DNA of 24,384 bases from a virus, in IMG/VR virus record IMGVR_UViG_3300033149_003963, positions 1 through 24,384 of that record; one strand, given 5' to 3'. The notes under the pieces are model-generated. The model saw only the letters and a list, made by a program, of their open reading frames with translations. It was not told where the DNA came from and did no database searches. Position 1 is the stretch's first letter. Every line of letters begins with the position of its first letter. Shown here in pieces: positions 1 to 6,868 of the stretch. Position numbers and translations under genes: made by a program.

Positions 1-683
1 TCGTTGTCGCCACAGACGTGGGCAGTTCCCGCCGTGGCGTGGTCGGCCCAGGTGTAGCCACCCCCCACGTTCGGCTCGGTAAGGCGGTTGGCGACCTGCT
101 CGGTTCCCCCGGTGACGGTATTGCCACCAACGTCCTCCTCCAGGTCCAGTTTCATTTCGGCGTCCTCGTCCTGGCTCATGTAGGTTTTGCAGCCGGTCAG
201 GGCGTCGGCGTCGGGGTTCACCAGGAAGACCTTCTCATAGAGCTTCTTGGTGGCTCCGCCAGCGGCCTCGGCCTTGGCCTTGAGGAAGACAGCAGCCGCA
301 CCGCGCTCCCCTGCGGGGATGGTGAACTTCTCCGCTGGCGCACCACCATTGTACTCGGAGACGGTGATGACTCCGACCGCATCGGCGGCCATCTCGCACT
401 TGCGCATGTGGAGATACTCGTTGGTGGTCTGGACGTGGGCCGCGCCGTTGAGCGCCACGACCTCCTGCACCCAGGTGCCGTCGGCCTTGTAGCCCGCCAC
501 GGTCACGTTGCAGGTGTCACCTGCGTTGTCGGAGACGAAGTCCAGCTTGTCACCTGCCCCACCACCCAGGCTGTCACCGTCCGCACGGGCCAGCCACCGC
601 ATCTTGCGGTCAACTGCACCGCCGGATGTGGAGACATCATCCTCAGGCCTGTTCTGACTGAGGTAGAAAATGATGGTAGCCAT
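1..683 (-). CDS. Beta-rich virion-type protein, C-terminus beyond the window
   Basis: This frame is open from an ATG at 683 to the window edge, 227 residues without a stop. AAAGGAG lies nine bases before the ATG. It begins MATIIFYLSQNRPEDDVSTS, continues with KMRWLARADGDSL and LDFVSDNAGDTCNVTVAGYKADGTWVQEVVALNG (about 49-80), then MAADAVGVITVSEYNGGAPAE, IPAGERGAAAVFLKAKAEA and DAEMKLDLEED. The repeating strand-turn pattern and Ala/Gly content fit a structural or appendage protein with a beta-sandwich. I do not recognise a family. It belongs to the same leftward operon as its neighbours. Confidence 0.75.
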   Translation of the reverse strand, partial: MATIIFYLSQNRPEDDVSTSGGAVDRKMRWLARADGDSLGGGAGDKLDFVSDNAGDTCNVTVAGYKADGTWVQEVVALNGAAHVQTTNEYLHMRKCEMAADAVGVITVSEYNGGAPAEKFTIPAGERGAAAVFLKAKAEAAGGATKKLYEKVFLVNPDADALTGCKTYMSQDEDAEMKLDLEEDVGGNTVTGGTEQVANRLTEPNVGGGYTWADHATAGTAHVCGDN

Positions 684-689
684 TGCACG

Positions 690-890
690 TCAACTCCTTT
701 TGAGTTTGTATGCGCACGAAGCCACGATGAAGTCGGTGTGGGGCACCACACCCATCGTGGTCACTTCGATGATTCCCGTGTCGTCCTCAACCTCAACAAC
801 CCGACCGGACTGCTGGACCCCGTGCACGTCCGAGTAGTCAACCAGGTCACCTGCGCGGATGGTTCGGCCCTCAGCATCCTCGACGGTCAT
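690..890 (-). CDS. Small SH3/KOW-like protein
   Basis: A 66-residue protein starting ATG at 890, with GGTGAG just upstream and GGAG ten bases upstream. The sequence reads like a small beta-barrel: RAGDLVDYSDVHG, then GRVVEVEDDTGIIEVTT and VVPHTDFIVASCAYKL. It lies seven bases before the next gene's start in the same frame, so they form one operon. A 95-base stretch without a gene precedes it, in which I see no clear signal. Function unknown. Confidence 0.6.
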   Translation of the reverse strand: MTVEDAEGRTIRAGDLVDYSDVHGVQQSGRVVEVEDDTGIIEVTTMGVVPHTDFIVASCAYKLKRS

Positions 891-985
891 GTCTCACCAA
901 CTCCAGCAACTTCAGGCTCGTGATAGAAGCCAAGTTAGAGCGCGTTTCAGGTGCCTCATGGGGCTGGGGGCCATCTCACAATTCT

Positions 986-1360
986 CTAGGCCTTAGAGCG
1001 CGTCTTTGACTTCGACTTCGACTCTTGCTGCCTGCGCTCTTTCCAGCACTTGGAGACTCGCCTGAACTCGTCGCCCAGTATGAACGTCCACATCTCGCCG
1101 ACCAGGGCGAAGGCCATCCCCACGAATAACGCAATGGGGCCTGAGCCGCGTATGAGGGCGGTGGTAACACCACTCGGACTGTTGCGGATGTAGAGCGTGT
1201 GCGGCTCCGCCGACTCGGACGAACGCTCCCACGCCAGCTCAACGTCAGGCTTCAAGGCCCGTGCGAAATCCTCGAACTCCTGCCAGGCCTCCTCGTCGCC
1301 GAAGGCCATGCGCACAGCGCGTTCGGCCATCGTGGTGAAGAAAGGTGGCTGCTGATTCAT
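986..1360 (-). CDS. Single-segment membrane protein with basic tail
   Basis: A 124-residue protein whose ATG at 1360 overlaps the previous stop (ATGA). Residues 1-70 are soluble and helical (AERAVRMAFGDEEAWQEFEDF). Residues 73-95 (SGPIALFVGMAFALVGEMWTFIL) form one membrane helix. The tail is strongly basic and ends in repeated Lys-Ser pairs (ESKSKSKTRSKA). The layout resembles some one-segment holins or inner-membrane phage proteins, but there is no endolysin gene in view to support lysis. I do not recognise a family. The stop is TAG. Confidence 0.65.
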   Translation of the reverse strand: MNQQPPFFTTMAERAVRMAFGDEEAWQEFEDFARALKPDVELAWERSSESAEPHTLYIRNSPSGVTTALIRGSGPIALFVGMAFALVGEMWTFILGDEFRRVSKCWKERRQQESKSKSKTRSKA

Positions 1361-2412
1361 CGCACCATCGTGTCCTCTTCGAGCAGGATGACGATGATGC
1401 TCCAGGCCCCCAGGGTCTCGGCCCCGTAGCTGAACGGGAGGTCTCCTCCGGTCATCAGCCCAGCCCCATAGCTGAACCGCAACTCACCCTCCTGCACGGC
1501 GTCTGCGGTGTAGCTGAAGGCCAGCTCGCCCTCCCGGACAGCATCGGCCCCGTAGCTGAACTTCAGCGCCCCTTGTCGGCCCGCGTCCACACCATAACCG
1601 AAGGCCAGCCTGCCCTCCCTGCCATCTGCGCCGTAGCTGAACGGAAGCTCACCCTGGGCACCGACACCGTAGCTGAAAGGCAGTTCTCCACCCCGACCTA
1701 CTCCGTAGCTGAAGACCAGCGCACCCTCCCGCCCAACACCGTAGCTGAAGGGGAGCAGGCCGCCCTTGCCAAACTCTCCTGTGGCATAACTGAACTCCAG
1801 CTCGCCAGATTTGGTGGGCGGGGCGTAGCCGGTCAGCACGGTGCAGAAGATGCTGAAACCAACCTCCTCCGCAATAGGCTCCACCTCAGCCGGGTCAGGC
1901 CAGCCGTCGTAGGAGGTGCCGTCACCGTCAATCCAGCCCTGGCCACTCTCTGTGTCATACGCCAGGTCCAGGTCATCCGAACTCGACCACACCGCGATGA
2001 CATAATGGGTTGCATCGGCTATCGGCGGTCGGCTCTCGGCAGGGAAAGGGAACTCAACCCAGCCCTCGTAACCAGCAGCCACCTCTACCTCTTCGGTTAC
2101 TCCCACCAGGGCACCGGCGGGCGTGTAGAGGGCGGCCTTGGCCGAGCGTGGCCCTCCTTCGTTCAGGCTTACCGTTGGGGCGGGTGGTACGCCCAGGCCA
2201 GTCGTGGACCACGGGTTAGCAGGCAGGCCTGCGTTCAGGTCACCCTGATAACGCTCGTCACCACCGCCTAGCGAGTCGTTTAGCGCCCACCAACCACCGC
2301 GTAGACCCCGTTGTAGGTCCCATCCCCCGCGCCCTCGACCAGCCACCCTCCTCCCGCTCCTGTGGTGTTGCGAATGTAGGCGCTGATGCTCAGGCCCTCG
2401 CCCGCCCCACAA
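1357..2412 (-). CDS. Tail appendage protein with ten FSYG repeats, second related copy
   Basis: Up to 351 residues. The only usual start codon is a TTG at 2412 with GGAG seven bases upstream, inside the previous gene; its first 42 residues are Arg/Gly/His-rich and look like out-of-frame shadow. The recognisable domain begins right after the upstream stop (LGGGDERYQGDL) and is paralogous to the upstream protein: ALYTPAGALVGVTEEVEV, THYVIAVWSSS, TSYDGWPDPAE. From about residue 200 come ten repeats of 12-15 residues of the form GELxFSYG, ending in a hydrophobic AWSIIVILLEED. The stop overlaps the next start (ATGA). It is probably a fibre or tip protein. The true start, or a -1 shift from the upstream gene, is unresolved. 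Confidence 0.7.
   Translation of the reverse strand: MWGGRGPEHQRLHSQHHRSGRRVAGRGRGGWDLQRGLRGGWWALNDSLGGGDERYQGDLNAGLPANPWSTTGLGVPPAPTVSLNEGGPRSAKAALYTPAGALVGVTEEVEVAAGYEGWVEFPFPAESRPPIADATHYVIAVWSSSDDLDLAYDTESGQGWIDGDGTSYDGWPDPAEVEPIAEEVGFSIFCTVLTGYAPPTKSGELEFSYATGEFGKGGLLPFSYGVGREGALVFSYGVGRGGELPFSYGVGAQGELPFSYGADGREGRLAFGYGVDAGRQGALKFSYGADAVREGELAFSYTADAVQEGELRFSYGAGLMTGGDLPFSYGAETLGAWSIIVILLEEDTMVR
1420..1809 (-). repeat. Ten in-frame tandem repeats encoding FSYG motifs
   Basis: The core TTCAGCTA (seen as tagctgaa on the plus strand) recurs at 1427, 1469, 1511, 1553, 1595, 1634, 1670, 1706, 1742 and 1787. The spacings are 42, 42, 42, 42, 39, 36, 36, 36 and 45 bases, all multiples of three. 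Copies at 1595 and 1787 are diverged (taaccgaa, taactgaa). Confidence 0.9.
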
Positions 2413-2957
2413 CTGATGGCTCCGGCACCCACGAAGAGGCGGAAATCAGACCAGCTTCCCCCCTGCGTCTCCTCTCCGAAGTTGCAGGTCTCCTCGCCAG
2501 TCTCATAGTCCACGTAGATGCTGTAAAGCCAGTTCTCAGCGCCCAAGTGAGCCGGGTCGGGCCACCCATCGTAATCGTTGGCCTGCGTGTCGTACTGGCC
2601 CGCTCCACCAGACTTGCAGGCAATCTCCGGCTGCTGGTTTGGGCCTGTCTCCTCCGCCCAGACCACAAGCACATAGGAGTTGCCCTCAGTCACCACCGGC
2701 CTGTTCTCAGTTGGAATCGTCAGGCATTCCCATCTCTCAATCAGGCCCATGATGGGCCGCTCTTCCGTCTCGGCAAGCAAGGTCCCGTCTTCCTCGTAAA
2801 TCGCCCCCTTGATGTGAATGACTCCGGCATCGTTGTAGAGCCAGAAGAAGTGCAGATGACTAACGAGGCCGGTGCTAGGCGCTACGAACTTCCCACCCCT
2901 GAAATGGTGGAAGACGAAGTGGCGGTCGCCGATTGTCCGATTTCCAAACCAGGCCAT
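2280..2957 (-). CDS. Tail appendage protein, first of two related copies
   Basis: A 225-residue protein starting ATG at 2957. It is beta-rich: RHFVFHHFRGGKFVAPSTGLVSHLHFFWLYN, then IHIKGAIYEEDGTLLAETEE, then NSYVLVVWAEE and the landmark NDYDGWPDPAHL (about residues 137-148). The C-terminal 60 residues form a Gly-rich beta region (CGAGEGLSISAYIRN, GGGWLVEGAGDG). The same order of elements, including YTPAG/YEEDG, YVIAVW and DGWPDPAE, appears in the next gene, so the two are paralogues by tandem duplication. The fold is probably a jelly-roll or other carbohydrate-binding-like sandwich; a role at the tail tip or fibre is inferred from position. No enzyme motif is visible. Confidence 0.7.
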   Translation of the reverse strand: MAWFGNRTIGDRHFVFHHFRGGKFVAPSTGLVSHLHFFWLYNDAGVIHIKGAIYEEDGTLLAETEERPIMGLIERWECLTIPTENRPVVTEGNSYVLVVWAEETGPNQQPEIACKSGGAGQYDTQANDYDGWPDPAHLGAENWLYSIYVDYETGEETCNFGEETQGGSWSDFRLFVGAGAISCGAGEGLSISAYIRNTTGAGGGWLVEGAGDGTYNGVYAVVGGR

Positions 2958-2960
2958 CGT

Positions 2961-3200
2961 TCAGTTTTCCTTCTGGAGCATCCCGCCGCTCAGGATGTGA
3001 TACCACTTCTTCGGCCACCAGCCGTCACGAGTCCACTCACCCTCGGACATTGCCGACTTCATGTCAATGTCGCCGACCGCGATGGTGCCCGGCGATGGGT
3101 GAAAACCCAGCATTGCGCCGTGCGCGGTGCGCTTGCGAGGCTCCGCGATTGTCAGGATGGTCTCTCGGATTGCGGATGAGGCATCTCTGCCTTCGGGCAT
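2961..3200 (-). CDS. Small tail-tip protein of unknown function
   Basis: A 79-residue protein whose ATG overlaps the endonuclease stop (TGATG), with GAGGTG eight bases upstream. The N-terminal 20 residues (SSAIRETILTIAE) are helical; the middle (AMLGFHPSPGTIAVGDIDMKSAM) looks beta-like; then comes an aromatic stretch (EWTRDGWWPKKWYHIL). I do not recognise a family. Its place after the hub suggests a minor tail or baseplate component, once directly downstream of the hub before the endonuclease inserted. It ends three bases before the next start. Confidence 0.6.
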   Translation of the reverse strand: MPEGRDASSAIRETILTIAEPRKRTAHGAMLGFHPSPGTIAVGDIDMKSAMSEGEWTRDGWWPKKWYHILSGGMLQKEN

Positions 3201-3214
3201 CAGGGACTCACCTC
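3189..3214 (-). repeat. Right junction repeat of the homing endonuclease gene (downstream copy)
   Basis: GAGGTGAGT, then the stop of the endonuclease overlapping the ATGCCC start of the next gene, then AGGC. It mirrors the upstream copy at 3989-4017. Confidence 0.55.
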
Positions 3215-4000
3215 AGCCAGCATCTGCAAGTACCTCTCGTACTTGCGGTCGAGTCGAATCAGGTCGTGCGAATCTTGGTAAAGAGCAGTTGCGACGGCGA
3301 GGGGGAGGTGGCTGCCACAAAGCGCGAATTGATAGATGCTACCGTGTGGGTGAACTCTTGCCTTTGTGTCAGAGACAGTTTGGCACCAGCCGCGCACAGC
3401 CTCCATCATAGCTTTGGTGCCACTCCAACGAACATGCCACTTCCCACCGCTTTTGAAAATCGTGCCGTCACCGTCGAAGACACCCCGCCAGAAGTGGGAC
3501 CGGAGCCTCTCAGGGAGGAAGTCAGGCGGCTTGAGAGTGAGGCTCTTTCGAGGAGTAACAGCGTGTCGGGTGAGGTCGAAGACAAGCTGGGCACTAACAA
3601 GGGAAATCTTAGACTGAGTCCCACCCTTTGCAGGGTGTATCAGATAGTCGCTGTCCAGGCAGTCGAGGAGCTTCTGAAGGTAGCCTTTGTCCCCAGCAGT
3701 CAGGCTGACATCAACCCTATTGTTCTTCGGCAAAACACAACCATCTGCTCCAAGAAAGCCCAGCCAGTAGGCACGGTCGGGGGTGTTGACGTGCTCGAAG
3801 TAGGCATCGTCCACCTGGGGTTGTCTTGGGCTACCAGTATGTCGAGGCCTCGCTTGAATACCCTTGCGCTTGAGGATGTTACCGACAGTCGCTTGGCTGA
3901 GGTCAACAGCCTCACCAACCTGCTCCTGAGTTTGACCGGTCAGGTAGAGTTGAGTCGCTTCGGCTTCCTGCTCAAGTGTGACGGGAATGCCTCTGGGCAT
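3200..4000 (-). CDS. LAGLIDADG homing endonuclease with N-terminal helix-turn-helix
   Basis: A 266-residue protein. Residues 8-50 form a helix-turn-helix of the resolvase/Sigma-like type (TGQTQEQVGEAVDLSQATVGNILKRKG). Two LAGLIDADG helices follow: YWLGFLGADG at 77-86 with Asp86, and FWRGVFDGDG at 170-179 with Asp178, so it is a single-chain two-motif enzyme of about the usual size with both catalytic acids present. It is free-standing, not within an intron or intein as far as I can see. Such enzymes cut an allele lacking the gene and spread by repair. It sits between the hub and a small gene, keeps their translational coupling, and is flanked by near-identical junctions. Confidence 0.88.
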   Translation of the reverse strand: MPRGIPVTLEQEAEATQLYLTGQTQEQVGEAVDLSQATVGNILKRKGIQARPRHTGSPRQPQVDDAYFEHVNTPDRAYWLGFLGADGCVLPKNNRVDVSLTAGDKGYLQKLLDCLDSDYLIHPAKGGTQSKISLVSAQLVFDLTRHAVTPRKSLTLKPPDFLPERLRSHFWRGVFDGDGTIFKSGGKWHVRWSGTKAMMEAVRGWCQTVSDTKARVHPHGSIYQFALCGSHLPLAVATALYQDSHDLIRLDRKYERYLQMLAEVSP

Positions 4001-4017
4001 GGTCAGACACTCACCTC
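3989..4017 (-). repeat. Left junction repeat of the homing endonuclease gene (upstream copy)
   Basis: GAGGTGAGT, then a stop codon, then ATGCCC and AGGC: the end of the hub gene and start of the endonuclease gene. It matches the copy at 3189-3214 except for a three-base gap and four substitutions. Confidence 0.55.
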
Positions 4018-4806
4018 GATGGGCTTGCCCTCGCGGTCCAAGACTTGGGATAGCTCCAGCGTTTGACTATAGCGCCCACCCTCAAAGCGCCAGTTTTTGC
4101 GCGTGACTCGCCAGACGTGGGTGGGGTCTATGTCCATCTCGTCGAACTCGACCCGCGCGAAATCGTCTGGTTTGACCTCAGGACGGCCCTCCAGGACGAC
4201 GACGATGGTATTCCGCAGTTCCATCCGCCGCCGGAAGAGGCGGTTCGCCACCTGCCGTATCTCGTTGGCGTCGTCAATGGTCTCAATCCTCCACCAGTCC
4301 TCACCGATGAAGTCAGGCGAGGTCGAGTCCATCATCGAGGCATCATCAAAAAGGACCTTGGACTGCGCCTCCCACCCACTTCCCTTCATAGCCACCAGCA
4401 CGTTGAAGAAGTCTTCAGGGGTCTCGGCCTTGCGGAAGTCGAAGATGGTCTCCTCAGCAACCCCCGTGTCCTCGTCAATCACCAGGGTGACCTCATTCTC
4501 ACCTGTCTCGAACGAGCCTTTCGACGCAACCTCCAGCCCCTTGCGCAGGAAGTAGCAGCCTTCGATGTTGCGCGGACCCATCACCCAGTTCTTTCCATCC
4601 TCACTCAGCACAGCCGTCTCCATCTCCATCGCCATTGAAGCGTAGCCCCATTGAAGGTTCTTGGTCTGGCAAATTTCATCCAGCATCTCGATGAGTCCGA
4701 TGTCCGGCCCGAACTGGAGCAGCCGCTGCCCTTCACCAACCGGCAGGTAGAAGTCCATCCAGTTGTCCAGCGTTTTGCTGACGATGTGCAGGTCCCGGTG
4801 GTGCAT
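4003..4806 (-). CDS. C-terminal half of the baseplate hub (gpD/gp44-like)
   Basis: A 267-residue product from the ATG at 4806, chosen because GAGGAG lies six bases before it; an ATG at 4812 abuts the site. Hub features are visible: LLQFGPDIGLIEMLDEICQTKNLQWGY (about residues 30-56), and near the end ANRLFRRRMELRNTIVVVLEGRPEVKPDDFARVEFDEMDI followed by WRVTRKNWRFEGGRYSQTLELSQVLDREG, the typical close of gpD/gp44-type proteins. It continues the frame and fold of the upstream gene across one TAG. It ends in TGA two bases before the homing endonuclease start. Confidence 0.75.
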   Translation of the reverse strand: MHHRDLHIVSKTLDNWMDFYLPVGEGQRLLQFGPDIGLIEMLDEICQTKNLQWGYASMAMEMETAVLSEDGKNWVMGPRNIEGCYFLRKGLEVASKGSFETGENEVTLVIDEDTGVAEETIFDFRKAETPEDFFNVLVAMKGSGWEAQSKVLFDDASMMDSTSPDFIGEDWWRIETIDDANEIRQVANRLFRRRMELRNTIVVVLEGRPEVKPDDFARVEFDEMDIDPTHVWRVTRKNWRFEGGRYSQTLELSQVLDREGKPIEVSV

Positions 4807-4863
4807 CACCATCTCCTCAGGGACGCCACCGCGATTCAGGATGTGCTCGAAGAAGCTGGGCTA
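4807..4863 (-). other. In-frame amber codon splitting the hub reading frame
   Basis: The TAG at 4863-4861 ends the 668-residue gene. The same frame is open on both sides: 16 sense codons follow (P-S-F-F-E-H-I-L-N-R-G-G-V-P-E-E) before the first downstream ATG at 4812. Those codons read like the helix that continues a hub domain. GAGGAG lies six bases before the ATG at 4806, so reinitiation is possible. Confidence 0.8.
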
Positions 4864-6867
4864 GGGCCACCCGTGCCCCTCGGTGGCTCCGGTCTGGAAT
4901 GGGTTCGGGTAGGGGTAGACATCATTGCACACGGGCCAGCCCTCGTAGGAGCAATGCCACCAACTCTTGTGCTTGCGCAGGCGGGCCTCAGGAGCGTCGG
5001 CGCAGTTGATTGTAGCCACCACCGGGCCGACCCCCCCGCCCTTCTCGCGCTGGGGCACGATGTAGCCGACAAACTGAGTCACGAGGCCCTGGTCATCGTC
5101 AACCTTGACCTGCACCTTGACCTTCTGGTTGCTCTTGATTGCGGGCAGGGTCTCCCCGTGTTCAGCCCGCAGGGTGACCTGGCAGGTGGCACCACGCCAC
5201 CTGCTGCTCACGCTTCCGCTGGCCTCCATCACCTTGAGCTGCGGGTTCCCCTGCGTCTGGACCGGCTCGCTCACCGCCGCCTCGATGTGGGCTGGGCGAT
5301 ATTCCTGCACGTTGTAGAGCAGCGCCCGCTGCTTCTGGTCGGCGACTCCTTCGAAGATGACCCGTGGCCGATGGACGTTCTCCTTAATCTCGTCGGCCTT
5401 GACCGTGATGGAGGGGCCGTAGCGGTCGGGGCTGTAGGGGTCATACGGTAGAGGCGACGCGATTCGCCGGTACTTCGGAGGCCTGTGAATCAGCGGTGGA
5501 ACGCTCACCACACCTTTCGGGAACAGGCCATAGTCGTCCCAGACCGAGTGTCCATGCTTCTCCTCGTAGGCGGCCTGGCAATGCTCCTTGATTTCCTCAT
5601 CACTCCAGGATGGATGCTTGGCTCTGGTGTCCACCAGGCAGTCCCGATACTCCTTGGGCACCCCAGGATAGCGAGGGTAGGTAAGCTCTTCGAGGTTGAA
5701 GGCCATCTTATGGCCGAGGCACCAGATGCGAATCGGCCCTGGTTTCAGCCAGGACTGGAGGACCACCTCTCCCTCCTTGTTGCGGGTGAACGGCTGCCAA
5801 CCTGGGGGACGCCAGGCCCACCTGCCTTCATCCTCCTTCCCGTTCACTATCCTGCGCACCAGCAGCCAGCCGTTTATCGTGTATTCCACCACGTAAACGT
5901 CCAGCGTCGCCTCCCCTTCAGTCGGCTGACTGCCCCACCCCTCGAAGCGGGTCAGCTCCTTGACGCTGACCCCATCGTACTCATCTTCGTCCCAGGCCGC
6001 CTGTACGAGCACCGGGTAGTCCTGTTGGTCACCCTCCTCCTCACCAGCTCGCCCGGCGGGGAACCGCAGCATGTAGCTGTGCCCCTTGCCCTGCCCAAGG
6101 AACTGGATACCGTTGCGAATCGGGTCGGCCTCGTCCGGGTGTGGTGGCATATTCCAGAAGCGGACGATGAAGCAGGGGTTGATGTCATAGTTGGAGCGGA
6201 CGCGACCCCACCCATCCTTTCCCAGGTTGGGCCGCCCGTCGAAGAACTGAATCCAGAAGGCTGGTGGCTGCCCTTTGCCGGTTATCCGCGCAACGTTCCA
6301 TAAGCCCCGCTCACGAACCCAATGCTTGTCGCCCAGCGAGTGGGAGTAGGGAGCTACCTGTAGTGAACCCAGGTCCTCAGGATACCTCTTTGCAAAGCGG
6401 CGGGCGACCTCCTGGCTGACCAGCTTCTCGTTGAAGTAGGGGAACTCTTTCTCACAGGCTTCATAGTCCCCCCTGAATATGCACCTCTCAGTAGAGCCAG
6501 GCTCACAAGGCTCCGAGTGTTCCTCTAGGCAGTCTTGAAAGCCCTCGTGCCACTCTGCAAAAACCTCGTTGGCAAGAGCCTGCCATTCCTCAAGGCGAAC
6601 GGGGTCGAAAACGAATGAGTTCGACAGCTCCATGTCCGGCGGCTGCCGACTCCACCTGCCCTTCGGAGCAATCGCCATGACCGGGTCAGGGATGTATTCG
6701 AACTCGTCGCCGTAGTCCCAACCCCATTGAAGGCCCAGGTCACCGGTCTGCTTGGCCTCCTTGACAGGTTCGGCGGCAATCCAGTCCCTACCCAGGCCGA
6801 ACACGGTCTTCCGCCCGTCGCAGTCGGCCCGGTCAAGGATGACGTTGCAGGAGGGTCGAGCAGCCAT
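4861..6867 (-). CDS. Tail protein fused to the N-terminal half of a baseplate hub
   Basis: A 668-residue protein starting ATG at 6867, one base beyond the stop of the propeller gene. Residues 1-400 are unfamiliar: aromatic-rich, with a Cys-rich segment at about 113-138 (DCLEEHSEPC, ERCIFRGDYEAC). The Cys/His motif shared with the previous protein is at 404-445. From about 530 to the end it resembles the first half of gpD/gp44-type tail hub proteins: TCQVTLRAEHGETLPAIKSN, then VKVQVKVDDDQGL, FVGYIV and ATINCADAPEARL. The frame then meets a TAG, and the same frame goes on as the next gene. It should form or anchor the central hub at the tail tip. Confidence 0.75.
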   Translation of the reverse strand: MAARPSCNVILDRADCDGRKTVFGLGRDWIAAEPVKEAKQTGDLGLQWGWDYGDEFEYIPDPVMAIAPKGRWSRQPPDMELSNSFVFDPVRLEEWQALANEVFAEWHEGFQDCLEEHSEPCEPGSTERCIFRGDYEACEKEFPYFNEKLVSQEVARRFAKRYPEDLGSLQVAPYSHSLGDKHWVRERGLWNVARITGKGQPPAFWIQFFDGRPNLGKDGWGRVRSNYDINPCFIVRFWNMPPHPDEADPIRNGIQFLGQGKGHSYMLRFPAGRAGEEEGDQQDYPVLVQAAWDEDEYDGVSVKELTRFEGWGSQPTEGEATLDVYVVEYTINGWLLVRRIVNGKEDEGRWAWRPPGWQPFTRNKEGEVVLQSWLKPGPIRIWCLGHKMAFNLEELTYPRYPGVPKEYRDCLVDTRAKHPSWSDEEIKEHCQAAYEEKHGHSVWDDYGLFPKGVVSVPPLIHRPPKYRRIASPLPYDPYSPDRYGPSITVKADEIKENVHRPRVIFEGVADQKQRALLYNVQEYRPAHIEAAVSEPVQTQGNPQLKVMEASGSVSSRWRGATCQVTLRAEHGETLPAIKSNQKVKVQVKVDDDQGLVTQFVGYIVPQREKGGGVGPVVATINCADAPEARLRKHKSWWHCSYEGWPVCNDVYPYPNPFQTGATEGHGWP
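5533..5658 (-). repeat. Shared Cys/His motif, copy in the hub protein
   Basis: Residues 404-445 carry EYRDCLVDT, HPSW, EHCQAAYEEKHGH and DD, matching the motif at 7706-7831 in spacing and in all Cys and most His positions. It lies between the unfamiliar N-terminal region and the hub-like part. Confidence 0.65.
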
Positions 6868-6868
6868 G

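Noticed and set aside
18-923. 301-residue plus-strand reading frame at the left edge
   Set aside because: It is opposite two minus-strand genes with good ribosome sites and recognisable protein-like sequence; nothing protein-like is seen in it.
1345-2271. 308-residue plus-strand reading frame with repeats opposite the FSYG gene
   Set aside because: Its VAExQ-type repeats are the antisense reading of the FSYG repeats. The minus strand has the paralogue match and operon overlap.
3200-4000. Endonuclease as part of an intein or group I intron
   Set aside because: The gene lies between genes, has its own start and stop, and the upstream hub gene ends normally; no splice-block motifs (for example a C-terminal His-Asn) or intron-like non-coding flanks are seen.
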